Assembly (NCBI RefSeq): GCF_022374875.2
Contig: NZ_CP092427.2
Coordinates: 5,146,001 to 5,210,000, forward strand
Length of the DNA stretch: 64,000 nucleotides
Direction of reading: 5' to 3'
Origin: Mycolicibacterium rufum
GTDB lineage: Bacteria; Actinomycetota; Actinomycetes; Mycobacteriales; Mycobacteriaceae
This document shows positions 1-7,117 of this stretch, in pieces (positions within the stretch are counted from its first letter, which is position 1; every line of letters begins with the position of its first letter). Position numbers and translations under genes: made by a program. The notes below the pieces were generated by a model that was not told the DNA's origin, did not search any database, and saw nothing but the letters and a program-made list of their open reading frames with translations.

Positions 1-2
1 AG

Positions 3-86
3 CGTGCCGGCGCTGACGGCATACCCGAATACCTCGTTGTCGACATAGTCGCGTTCATCAACAGCCTCGCGGCAGCGACGGACTAA
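3..86 (+). CDS. C-terminal end of a CDS that begins left of the window (partial)
   Basis: The third forward frame is open from the first bases and ends at a TAA at 84-86. It encodes a 27-residue tail rich in aliphatic and acidic residues, with a YLVVDIVAFINSL stretch that looks like a helix packed in a folded protein. The codon choice is plausible for this genome. Only the tail is visible, so no family can be named. It would be the last gene seen of the presumed accessory element to the left. A chance open frame cannot be excluded at this length. Confidence 0.4.
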   Translation, partial: RAGADGIPEYLVVDIVAFINSLAAATD

Positions 87-311
87 GACAGTCCGAAATA
101 GCTAGCGGCAAGAGCGCGGAGTTCGAATCGCTTACCTGCCGCTCCTCGACGACGCCGCCGCAATCAGTGCCTCGAGTAGCGCGACGGCGGCTCCGCCACC
201 GATGCCCACCCAAATGCCGGCTACGAAAGCACTGCGTGCATTTGGTCCAGCACGTCTCGACGCACTCCCACCGATTAGCCGGAGAATTCGTGGGCCAGTT
301 CAGTGTCGACA

Positions 312-473
312 ATGAGCGTGGCCAGATCACCCAAAATAGGGCAAACCGTTTACGAGACCAAGTTGCCCGACTTCAAACGCGTTGAGGAGGCGATCCTGTC
401 TGCCTCAAAGGCGGCACTGAAGACGCCTACTGAATGGGTCGAACCGCCACGACGAAGGATCTTCCAGAAGTAA
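312..473 (+). CDS. Possible small protein, 53 aa, unrecognised
   Basis: An ATG at 312 opens a 53-codon frame ending TAA at 471-473. The product is amphipathic and basic, with a central segment (KLPDFKRVEEAILSASKAAL, residues 17-36) that should form a helix and a C-terminal cluster of arginines. No clear Shine-Dalgarno sequence is visible. The frame is open for several codons upstream of the ATG up to an in-frame TAG, so it could also be the remnant C-terminus of a longer gene. It lies in a low-coding accessory stretch between a truncated gene end and a pseudogene. I do not recognise the family. Confidence 0.3.
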   Translation: MSVARSPKIGQTVYETKLPDFKRVEEAILSASKAALKTPTEWVEPPRRRIFQK

Positions 474-509
474 CGGACTCGGGGGACGTGCCAGCCCTTC
501 AGACAACCA

Positions 510-972
510 TCATGTGGCTAGGCCAGCAGGGCGGGGGCGTAGCGCCGTCCAGTACATGCCCTTCGTCGGGTCATAATTGACGACCGCGCTCTTAAGCGCC
601 TGTAGTGGAGGAACGGTGTCTCCTCGTGAGCAAGTCCCAGGGCCCTTCGCCATCATATTGGTAGACGACGGGCCAAAGCAGGAGGTCTTCAATGTCCTCT
701 AGGTCCACGTCGGCGATATGTTCACCTGCGCCGATGTCGACGACGATCAAGCTGAGCTCCTCGCCGGTGTCATGGTAGTCAACACCAGGCCAGGCGTGTC
801 CACGGCTCCGGCCCGGTCGCCCACTTCGCGCGGCCCCTCACCGGACGCCCAGTACCGGTTGAGCACAGCGGACGCGCCCGACGCCCCAGCCAGCGTCTAC
901 TCCTGCAGCCATTGCTCAACTCCCGGCGCGGCGTACGATTCAACGACCGACGACCCGGATCTCGTTAGTTAA
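510..972 (-). pseudogene. Decayed gene with one in-frame stop and two apparent frameshifts, unrecognised
   Basis: No single reverse frame is open across this stretch, but joining three frame segments gives one protein-like sequence. The upstream part includes VEQWLQE followed by a TAG at 898-900, then a segment with LNRYWASGEGP. The frame changes near 785-800 to a segment with DYHDTGEELSLIVVDIGAG and LLLWPVVYQYDGEGPWDLL. It changes again near 612-630 to a segment with LKSAVVNYDPTKGMYW, ending at the TGA at 510-512. Composition is acidic and aromatic, like a small soluble protein. Three independent lesions argue for decay rather than a sequencing slip. The family is not recognised; a small immunity-type protein is one unproven possibility. 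Confidence 0.5.
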
Positions 973-973
973 T

Positions 974-1576
974 TCAGTACTCCCACTTCGTCAACATGGT
1001 TTGGACATGATCACGGACCACGTGCGCGGCATCGCGCAGCTTCACGACCAGAGGGTCGTCTTCGGCGAACTCTTCTAGGGGAGTGCGGTTTTCGGTGGCA
1101 TCCCAGAGCAGATTTTCCCGGAACTCATGCAGCAGTGTGACGGCGCGCCCGAGTTCGGGATTGAAGAAGTAAGCGTCCGACAGTAGGCGGGCAGTTTCGC
1201 GTTCAACTTCTGTCGTCGGCGTGCCCGCGTTCGCATACGGCCGTCGGGGGTAGATCGGCGTCCCGTCGGGCAACGGTGGGAGCGTCACGTTATGTGCGAG
1301 GGCGATGGCATCGGCTGCCATGCGATTGATCTGTAGGAGTGTCGTCATCCGTGAGTCATCTCGCCGCAGCGCCAGCGCAGACTTGCGATCAGCTTCGGCG
1401 ATCGAGGCATCCACGCTCTTCAGCTTTTCGGCATTAGCGTTCTTCGCCGCCTCAAGCCGCGCTGTCAGCCTCCGCTGCAGCCCACCGTTGAAAAGTGTAG
1501 CGAGAGCCGCAGCCACGCCGCCGCTCGTCAGGACCGATAGGGCCACGCTGACGCCGACAACCAACCAGTTGGTCAA
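974..1576 (-). CDS. Membrane-anchored coiled-coil hypothetical protein, 200 aa
   Basis: The product has an N-terminal hydrophobic segment (about residues 4-28), followed by a charged helical region (about 33-75) rich in Ala, Lys, Glu and Arg that probably forms a coiled coil, and then a soluble acidic C-terminal domain. That arrangement suggests a single-pass anchor with a cytoplasmic domain. No catalytic motif is evident and I do not recognise the family. The start is a TTG at 1574-1576 that overlaps the stop of a short upstream frame; no ATG lies nearby. It sits in the accessory tail beside a pseudogene and a tRNA fragment, so it is probably cargo of the former element. Confidence 0.7.
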   Translation of the reverse strand: MTNWLVVGVSVALSVLTSGGVAAALATLFNGGLQRRLTARLEAAKNANAEKLKSVDASIAEADRKSALALRRDDSRMTTLLQINRMAADAIALAHNVTLPPLPDGTPIYPRRPYANAGTPTTEVERETARLLSDAYFFNPELGRAVTLLHEFRENLLWDATENRTPLEEFAEDDPLVVKLRDAAHVVRDHVQTMLTKWEY

Positions 1577-1764
1577 ACTCTGCGGCCTTTCGCGACTATC
1601 GCATCGAGTGCGGGCATAGCGTGCTTAGAACACAGCGTACTAACAAGCGCAAATTGTGGCACCTGTCGTTTACGCGCCAATCCCCGTCTACGTCGTTTAG
1701 CCTGTTGGCGTGTAGTGGCGTGGGTCCGCGATTGTCGGCGTCGTTGGGGCTGCTGCGTTTTCAT
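1573..1764 (-). CDS. Possible short basic leader ORF, 63 aa
   Basis: A 63-codon reverse frame starts at an ATG at 1762-1764. Its stop TGA overlaps the TTG start of the 200-aa membrane protein (GTTTGACC), the geometry of translationally coupled genes. The product is extremely basic, with runs of Arg, Gln and Lys in its first 35 residues, and resembles no family I know. Such composition can also arise by chance, so it may be a non-functional frame. The coupling geometry is the main reason for listing it. Confidence 0.25.
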   Translation of the reverse strand: MKTQQPQRRRQSRTHATTRQQAKRRRRGLARKRQVPQFALVSTLCSKHAMPALDAIVAKGRRV

Positions 1765-2068
1765 TTGCTCGCGCCGGATCTCGCCGGGATGCTCGGGGAC
1801 CGACGCACCTCATGCAATAGGCAATGTCCTGTTACCCGCACCAGACACGGACGCTGAGGATCGCCGTGCACGGAATGCTCAGCGATAATCTTTGGGATTC
1901 GGCCGTAATTGCCCGCTTATGTTGGAGTGGCCGGAGGATGAAAGGCCCTGTGGCGCTGGGAAATAACCGGCTCGGCGGGTAGGTGCCGAGAACCGTCAAG
2001 ACCAAATCCATTGGTCGCGGGTTCGAGCCCCGCCCGCCCTACTTCAGAGCCTGTCCTAGACTCCCGCT
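1765..2068. other. Gene-poor junction at the end of the accessory region
   Basis: I see no convincing gene here. A 38-codon forward frame starting at a GTG near 1866 and ending TAG at 1980-1982 is open but has no recognisable features. The stretch ends with the tRNA-derived sequence at about 2000-2042, after which ordinary chromosomal gene density begins. Confidence 0.5.
2000..2042 (+). other. tRNA 3' fragment, probable attachment (att) site
   Basis: A canonical T-arm is visible: stem GCGGG (2017-2021), loop TTCGAGC (2022-2028) and stem CCCGC (2029-2033). It is followed by a seven-base acceptor strand CCGCCCT (2034-2040) and a discriminator A (2041). TCCAT at 2007-2011 fits the 3' side of an anticodon stem. 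The matching 5' acceptor (AGGGCGG), D-arm and 5' anticodon stem are not found upstream, so this is only the 3' part of a tRNA. Such truncated copies mark one end of elements integrated into tRNA genes by tyrosine recombinases. The isotype is not assigned, and no CCA is encoded. Confidence 0.65.
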
Positions 2069-2845
2069 GTGGACGTCAATGGAACCAGCGCAATTGTCAC
2101 CGGCGGAGCCTCGGGTATCGGCGCCGCTACCGCCCGGCTACTGGCCTCACAGGGTGCCCGGGTCGTCATCGCCGACCTGCAGGCCGAACGTGGGCAGGAA
2201 CTGGCCCACGAGATCGGCGGCGTGTACGTCAGCGTCGATGTCACCGACACGTCGCAGATCGAAGACGCGGTGAACACCGCCGTCGATCTCGGACCTCTTC
2301 GCGTTCTGGTGAACTCCGCCGGAATCGGTTGGGCGCAAAGGACGATCGGTAAGGACGGCGAGTTCTCCTCGGCGCACAATCTGGACGCGTACAAGAAGGT
2401 TCTCGCGATCAACCTGGTCGGTACCTTCGACTGCATCCGGCTGGCGGCGACGGCGATGAGCCGACTCGACCTCACCGAATCCGGCGAGCGCGGTGCGATC
2501 GTCAACATGACCAGCGTGGCCGCGTTCGACGGTCAGATCGGGCAGGCCGCCTACTCGTCGTCGAAGGGCGGCGTGGTCGGGCTGACGCTGCCGGTGGCCC
2601 GCGATCTGGCCGCTGTCGGGATCCGCGTCAACACCGTCGCTCCCGGGCTGATCGACACACCGATCTACGGTGAAGGACCCGAATCGGAGGCGTTCAAGGC
2701 CAAGCTCGGCGAGTCCGTGCTGTACCCGCGCCGGCTCGGCAAGCCCGAAGAGCTCGCGTCGATGGTCGTCGAGCTGCTCACGAACTCCTATATGAACGCC
2801 GAAGTGGTCCGCGTGGACGGCGGCATCAGGATGCCGCCGAAGTAG
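2069..2845 (+). CDS. Short-chain dehydrogenase/reductase (type-2 3-hydroxyacyl-CoA dehydrogenase-like)
   Basis: This 258-residue classical SDR has the N-terminal cofactor motif TGGASGIG (about residues 11-18), an acidic residue after beta-2 (IADLQ) that favours NAD(H), an NSAG motif near residue 87, and the catalytic Ser (NMTSVA) and Tyr-Lys (YSSSK). Its end, VRVDGGIRM, matches the family's usual C-terminus. The overall pattern is like HSD10-type 3-hydroxyacyl-CoA dehydrogenases, which would place it in beta-oxidation of acyl or steroid side chains; the substrate is inferred. It starts with GTG at 2069, only 27 bp after the tRNA fragment, without an obvious ribosome binding site. Its end overlaps the convergent MFS gene by 20 bp. 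Confidence 0.85.
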   Translation: MDVNGTSAIVTGGASGIGAATARLLASQGARVVIADLQAERGQELAHEIGGVYVSVDVTDTSQIEDAVNTAVDLGPLRVLVNSAGIGWAQRTIGKDGEFSSAHNLDAYKKVLAINLVGTFDCIRLAATAMSRLDLTESGERGAIVNMTSVAAFDGQIGQAAYSSSKGGVVGLTLPVARDLAAVGIRVNTVAPGLIDTPIYGEGPESEAFKAKLGESVLYPRRLGKPEELASMVVELLTNSYMNAEVVRVDGGIRMPPK

Positions 2846-4013
2846 GCGACTCGTCCACCGGCAGGGCCCTTGCCGAGAGGACTGCAGCGCCCGCCATGAG
2901 TGCCGCTGCGGCGACGCATCCCAGGCCGAGCGTCGCCGCGGCGGCGACGGCGCCGACGAGTATCGGGCCGCCCGCATCGCCGAGTTCTCGACCGACCTCC
3001 GCTGACCCCATGGTCTCGCCGAGTCGTTCCGGGGGTGCCGAGGCGGCCAGAGCGCCGAAGCCGAGGGGGGTCAGGACACCCGCGCCGACTCCGATGACGA
3101 TGGCGCCGATCATCAGCCCTACCGGGCCGACCAGCAGTCCAGCAACCAGGAATCCCACGACGCAGGCGGTCAGCCCGGCGACGGCGCCCGACCGGTAAGT
3201 GATCCGGCCGGCATCCAGCACGCGGCCCGCCCACGGTTGGGCGAGCGCCGCGCAGGCAGAGAGAACGGACACCAGTGCTCCGCTGAGCAAGGCGCCGGCT
3301 CCGGCCGACGCGGCGAGAATCGGGAAGAAACCCACGCCGATGGACAGCGTGGCGGTCGACGCGGCGAGTATCAGGGTGGGAAGGAGGAACGTGCGTCGGC
3401 CGAGACGACGGGCCAGGTCCACCACCGTCGAACGTCGCCGAGGCAACGGTTCGACCCGGGGAACGATGCACGCGGCCCAGGCGGCGACGATCACGGCCAG
3501 CCCGCCCAGTGACGCGAACAGCGCGTTGTACCCGCCGACCGTCACGACAGCGCCGCCCACGAGTGGTCCAAGCGTGTAGCCCAACCCTTTCCACGCTCCG
3601 TAGCTTCCGAACCGTCGAGCGTGACCGCCGGGCGGCTGGAGTCGGGCGACGAGTGTGGACGCCGCCGGCGAGAACGCGGCAGCCGCCGCACCTTGCCCGA
3701 AGCGCGCGAGGCCGAGCAACCCGGGATCGCCGGCAGCGACGAATGCGGCTGATGCGCAGGCGAATCCGATCAAGCCGCCGATGAGAACGGGGCGTGGGCC
3801 GACTCGATCCACCAGCGCGCCGAAAACGGGTTTGAGGACGACCTCCGCGGCGTCGTAGACGGCGAGCAGAAGTCCGATCGTGAGCAGGCTGGCGTGCTGC
3901 TGCTGGCCGTAGATGCCGAGATTGGCGGCGATGGAATGGGCGCCGAAGGCAGTGACGAAGCCCGCACCGTAGAGCGGCCAGTACCGGTAACGCGGATGCT
4001 CGACGGTGTTCAC
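2826..4013 (-). CDS. MFS transporter, 395 aa
   Basis: The product has about twelve hydrophobic segments, and an MFS motif-A-like GALVDRVGPRPVLIGG sits in the loop between TM2 and TM3 (about residues 66-81). A hydrophilic central loop (PLPRRRSTVV) divides the two halves. It is therefore a secondary transporter, probably an exporter, in the cytoplasmic membrane. It lies 13 bp downstream of the ChrB-domain gene on the same strand, so the two are probably one operon. Metal-oxyanion or drug export is possible, but the substrate cannot be read from the sequence. Its 3' end overlaps the convergent SDR. Confidence 0.85.
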   Translation of the reverse strand: MNTVEHPRYRYWPLYGAGFVTAFGAHSIAANLGIYGQQQHASLLTIGLLLAVYDAAEVVLKPVFGALVDRVGPRPVLIGGLIGFACASAAFVAAGDPGLLGLARFGQGAAAAAFSPAASTLVARLQPPGGHARRFGSYGAWKGLGYTLGPLVGGAVVTVGGYNALFASLGGLAVIVAAWAACIVPRVEPLPRRRSTVVDLARRLGRRTFLLPTLILAASTATLSIGVGFFPILAASAGAGALLSGALVSVLSACAALAQPWAGRVLDAGRITYRSGAVAGLTACVVGFLVAGLLVGPVGLMIGAIVIGVGAGVLTPLGFGALAASAPPERLGETMGSAEVGRELGDAGGPILVGAVAAAATLGLGCVAAAALMAGAAVLSARALPVDESPTSAAS

Positions 4014-4026
4014 GATCGTGGGGTCC

Positions 4027-4575
4027 TCATGGGGTCTTGTGCAGCGCAGCGAAGACGCGTTCGGTGTAGTCCGCCAGCCGCTCCTGGCAGTGCTTCAACA
4101 GCTGATCGGCCTGACCTGAGGACGGGGCGCCGAAGATATCGCGGGACTTGATCGTGCGGTGCCAGCGGCGCAGCCGTTCGAGGCTCTGTTCCTCTTCCTC
4201 GAGTTCGGCGAGCGTGAACTTGGACTGTTCGATCTCGCGGTCGATTTCGGCGTCGAACTTGGCGCAGTCTGCGATGAACTCCGACCATTCCTCCTCGCGG
4301 GCGTCGGTGAACAGGGCGACGAGACGCTCGTCATCGCGCGCTGACCGTCCCACCGCCGAGAGCACCACGACCTCGCCGTCCCCGCGGTCGGCCATCCCGA
4401 CGGCGCGATCGATGCCCTCGGTGAACGCGGCGGCGTCCGGCACCGCCCACGAGCCCTGCCCAAGGGGGACAGCGCCGGTCCGACGCAGCTCGCGCCATAC
4501 CGCGACACGATGCCGGGAGGGTTCCGCCGGAAGGCGCACGAACACCAGAAGCCACCGCACGTCGGGACTCGCCAC
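4027..4575 (-). CDS. ChrB N-terminal-domain protein (chromate-resistance type)
   Basis: This 182-residue soluble protein begins with WLLVFVRLPAEPSRHRVAVW and continues with LRRTGAVPLGQGSWAVPD, the hallmark of the ChrB N-terminal domain. Residues 95-182 are charged and helical, probably a coiled coil. Full-length ChrB proteins (about 300 aa) carry an additional C-terminal domain that is absent here, so this is the short form. ChrB is known as a chromate-responsive regulator or accessory factor next to the ChrA exporter. Here the neighbour is an MFS gene instead. GTG start at 4575. It is divergent from the copper genes across the operator region. Confidence 0.75.
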   Translation of the reverse strand: MASPDVRWLLVFVRLPAEPSRHRVAVWRELRRTGAVPLGQGSWAVPDAAAFTEGIDRAVGMADRGDGEVVVLSAVGRSARDDERLVALFTDAREEEWSEFIADCAKFDAEIDREIEQSKFTLAELEEEEQSLERLRRWHRTIKSRDIFGAPSSGQADQLLKHCQERLADYTERVFAALHKTP

Positions 4576-4669
4576 AGATTTGACCGTAACAGCTGTTACT
4601 CATAGCCGTGAAACTCCACCGCGACGCTCGGGTGAGCGCGCCGGCTGGGCCCACCGAGGACCTTGTCGA

Positions 4670-4688
4670 TATACCCCATGGGGGTATA
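4670..4688. promoter_or_regulatory. CsoR-type (copper) operator, copy 1
   Basis: TATACCCC-atg-GGGGTATA is a perfect 8-bp inverted repeat with a 3-bp centre. It fits the G/C-tract type 5'-TACCC...GGGTA recognised by CsoR/RicR-family Cu(I) repressors. It lies 58 bp upstream of the CopZ-like start and 36 bp, centre to centre, from a second copy. No csoR gene is in the window, so the regulator is inferred. Confidence 0.75.
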
Positions 4689-4705
4689 CTCTCACCGCGA
4701 GGGTA

Positions 4706-4724
4706 GATACCCCGCTGGGGTATC
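4706..4724. promoter_or_regulatory. CsoR-type (copper) operator, copy 2
   Basis: GATACCCC-gct-GGGGTATC is a second perfect 8-bp inverted repeat with a 3-bp centre, 22 bp before the CopZ-like ATG. It probably overlaps the promoter or transcript start and gives copper-induced derepression of the copZ-copB operon. Confidence 0.75.
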
Positions 4725-4746
4725 GGACGTATGAGAGGAAGCCGAC

Positions 4747-4959
4747 ATGAACGCCAGTACCTACCGCGTGACAGGAATGACCTGCGGGCACTGCGAACTG
4801 TCGGTGCGAGAAGAAGTCGGTGGGGTTCCCGGCATACGGTCTGTCGATGTCGACGCCCGGTCCGGCACGCTCGTCGTGACCTCGGACGTCCCCGTCGATG
4901 ACGCATTGATCGTCGACGCGGTCGGCGAGGCCGGATACACCGCCGTCCGCGTCGCGTGA
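4747..4959 (+). CDS. Heavy-metal-associated (HMA) copper chaperone, CopZ-like
   Basis: This 70-residue HMA domain protein has the metal-binding motif MTCGHC (Cys13 and Cys16) and the expected beta-alpha-beta-beta-alpha-beta length. It would bind Cu(I) in the cytosol and hand it to the ATPase encoded 10 bp downstream. The start is supported by GAGAGGAAG about 6 bp upstream. Two CsoR-like palindromes precede it, which supports copper regulation. Confidence 0.9.
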   Translation: MNASTYRVTGMTCGHCELSVREEVGGVPGIRSVDVDARSGTLVVTSDVPVDDALIVDAVGEAGYTAVRVA

Positions 4960-4969
4960 TCGGAAGAAC

Positions 4970-7033
4970 ATGACGCACCACCTCGACCACCCGTCCCACG
5001 TCGCCGCTGAGAGCCACACACGTCATGGCGGACATGGCGGGCATGCCGGTCACGGGGGCGATCACGTCGCCGTGTTCCGAAAGCTGTTCTGGCTCAACCT
5101 GATCATCGCCGTCCCGGTCGTCGCCTTCTCGACGATGTTTGCGATGCTCCTCGGTTACCAGGTGCCGGACGTCCCCGGCGCCCGCTGGATCGCGCCACTG
5201 CTGGGCACGGTGATGTACATCGTCGGCGGGCGGCCGTTCCTCACCGGCGCCCTCAGCGAGATCCGTTCTCGCAAGCCGGGAATGATGCTGCTGATCGGCC
5301 TGGCCATCACCGTGGCCTTCTTCGCCTCGTGGGGGGCGAGCCTGGGCCTGCTCCACCACGAACTGGAGTTCTGGTGGGAACTGGCACTGCTGATCGTCAT
5401 CATGCTGTTGGGCCACTGGGTGGAGATGCGCTCCCTCGCGCAGACCACTTCCGCGCTGGACTCCCTCGCCGCCCTGCTCCCGGACGAGGCCGAGAAGGTC
5501 GAGGGTGACCACACCGTCACCGTCGCGCCCGCCGAACTGCGCGTCGGTGACCTGGTGGTGGTCCGTCCCGGTGGCAGCGTCCCCGCCGACGGCAGGATCG
5601 TCGACGGGCGTGCGGACATGGACGAGTCGATGGTGACCGGCGAGTCGAGGCCCGTGGCCCGCGGCGTCGGGGACGCCGTGACGGCGGGGACGGTCGCCAC
5701 CGATTCCGGGTTGCGGGTCGAGGTCACCGCGACCGGCGACGACACCGCGCTGGCCGGAATCCAGCGCCTGGTCAGTGAAGCGCAGAACTCCTCGTCCCGA
5801 GCCCAGCGCCTCGCCGACCGGGCCGCCGGCTGGCTGTTCTGGTTCGCACTGATCACCGCTGCCGTCACCGCCGTGGCCTGGTCGATCGCCGGAAACCCCG
5901 ATGCCTCCGTCGTGCGGGCGATCACCGTGCTCGTGATCGCGTGCCCGCATGCCCTGGGCTTGGCGATCCCGTTGGTGGTGTCCATCGCGACGGAACGAGC
6001 AGCGCGGGGTGGGGTGCTGATCAAGGACCGGCTGGCACTGGAAGGGATGCGCACCGTCGACGCCGTGTTGTTCGACAAGACCGGCACTCTGACCAAGGGC
6101 GAACCGACCGTGACGGCGATCGACGTCATTGCCGACGTCGACGAGGACACCGTGTTGGCTCTGGCCGCCGCGGCCGAGACCGACAGCGAACACCCGTTGG
6201 CGCGGGCCATCGTGAGGGCCGCCGCAGGCCGCGGACTGACCGTGCCGCAGGCCACGGGGTTCTCGTCGTCGCCTGCTGTCGGGGTATCGGCGACCGTCGA
6301 CGGGCACCACGTCCGGGTGGGTGGGCCCCGCCTCCTCGACGAGATTGGTGCACAGGAGGTCTCCGCCGCCGCGACATGGCGCGACGACGGCGCGATCATC
6401 CTGCACGTCGTGCGCGACGGTGCCGTGCTCGGCGGCCTCCGCCTCGCCGATGAGGTCCGCCCGGAATCCCGCGATGCCGTCGACGCCTTGCACGCACTCG
6501 GCATCGAAGTCGTCATGATCACCGGGGACGCCCAAGCCGTCGCGCGCGCGGTGGGCGACGAACTCGGCATCGACCGGGTGTTCGCCGGCGTGCGCCCGGA
6601 GGACAAGGCCTCGACGGTTGCCGGGCTGCAACAGGAGGGCAAGAAGGTGGCCATGGTCGGCGACGGTGTGAACGACGCGCCCGCCCTCGCGCAGGCCGAC
6701 GTCGGCATCGCCATCGGCGCCGGCACCGACGTCGCGATCGCCTCCGCGGGAGTCATCCTGGCCAGCTCCGATCCGCGCTCCGTGCTGTCGGTCATCCAGT
6801 TGTCCCGTGCGACCTACCGCAAGATGAAACAGAATCTCTGGTGGGGTGCCGGCTACAACCTCGTCTCGGTGCCGCTGGCCGCCGGTGTCCTCGCACCGAT
6901 CGGGTTCGTGCTGCCGATGTCCGTCGGCGCCGTGCTGATGTCGCTGTCGACGGTCGTCGTCGCACTCAACGCACAACTGTTGCGGCGCCTCGATCTGAGC
7001 CCGCAGGCCACTACGGACACTGTTCTCGGCTGA
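4970..7033 (+). CDS. copB: Copper-exporting P1B-type ATPase, CopB-like
   Basis: This is a complete 687-residue P-type ATPase. The N-terminus is a His-rich tail (about residues 3-32, many HGG repeats) instead of HMA domains. Motifs in order are MVTGES (actuator domain), CPH in TM6 (about residue 325), DKTGTLTKGE with the phosphorylated Asp (about 368), SEHPLA (nucleotide-binding) and GDGVNDAP (hinge). A CPH motif with a His-rich N-terminus is characteristic of the P1B-3 (CopB) subgroup, associated with Cu(II)/Cu(I) or silver efflux, rather than the CPC motif of CopA. It is probably cotranscribed with the chaperone gene 10 bp upstream and controlled by the upstream palindromes. Confidence 0.92.
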   Translation: MTHHLDHPSHVAAESHTRHGGHGGHAGHGGDHVAVFRKLFWLNLIIAVPVVAFSTMFAMLLGYQVPDVPGARWIAPLLGTVMYIVGGRPFLTGALSEIRSRKPGMMLLIGLAITVAFFASWGASLGLLHHELEFWWELALLIVIMLLGHWVEMRSLAQTTSALDSLAALLPDEAEKVEGDHTVTVAPAELRVGDLVVVRPGGSVPADGRIVDGRADMDESMVTGESRPVARGVGDAVTAGTVATDSGLRVEVTATGDDTALAGIQRLVSEAQNSSSRAQRLADRAAGWLFWFALITAAVTAVAWSIAGNPDASVVRAITVLVIACPHALGLAIPLVVSIATERAARGGVLIKDRLALEGMRTVDAVLFDKTGTLTKGEPTVTAIDVIADVDEDTVLALAAAAETDSEHPLARAIVRAAAGRGLTVPQATGFSSSPAVGVSATVDGHHVRVGGPRLLDEIGAQEVSAAATWRDDGAIILHVVRDGAVLGGLRLADEVRPESRDAVDALHALGIEVVMITGDAQAVARAVGDELGIDRVFAGVRPEDKASTVAGLQQEGKKVAMVGDGVNDAPALAQADVGIAIGAGTDVAIASAGVILASSDPRSVLSVIQLSRATYRKMKQNLWWGAGYNLVSVPLAAGVLAPIGFVLPMSVGAVLMSLSTVVVALNAQLLRRLDLSPQATTDTVLG

Positions 7034-7117
7034 GGCGTCGACTCCGTATCCGATCCGGCACCCGAACGTTACGTACTGCTGCTCGTACCGTGCGCCCCGC
7101 GATGTCAGTGTCAGGCC

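Noticed and set aside
1866..1982. 38-codon forward frame before the tRNA fragment
   Set aside because: No ribosome binding site, no recognisable composition; too short to support.
2000..2042. Complete functional tRNA gene
   Set aside because: The 5' acceptor, D-arm and 5' anticodon-stem partners are absent upstream, so only a fragment is called.
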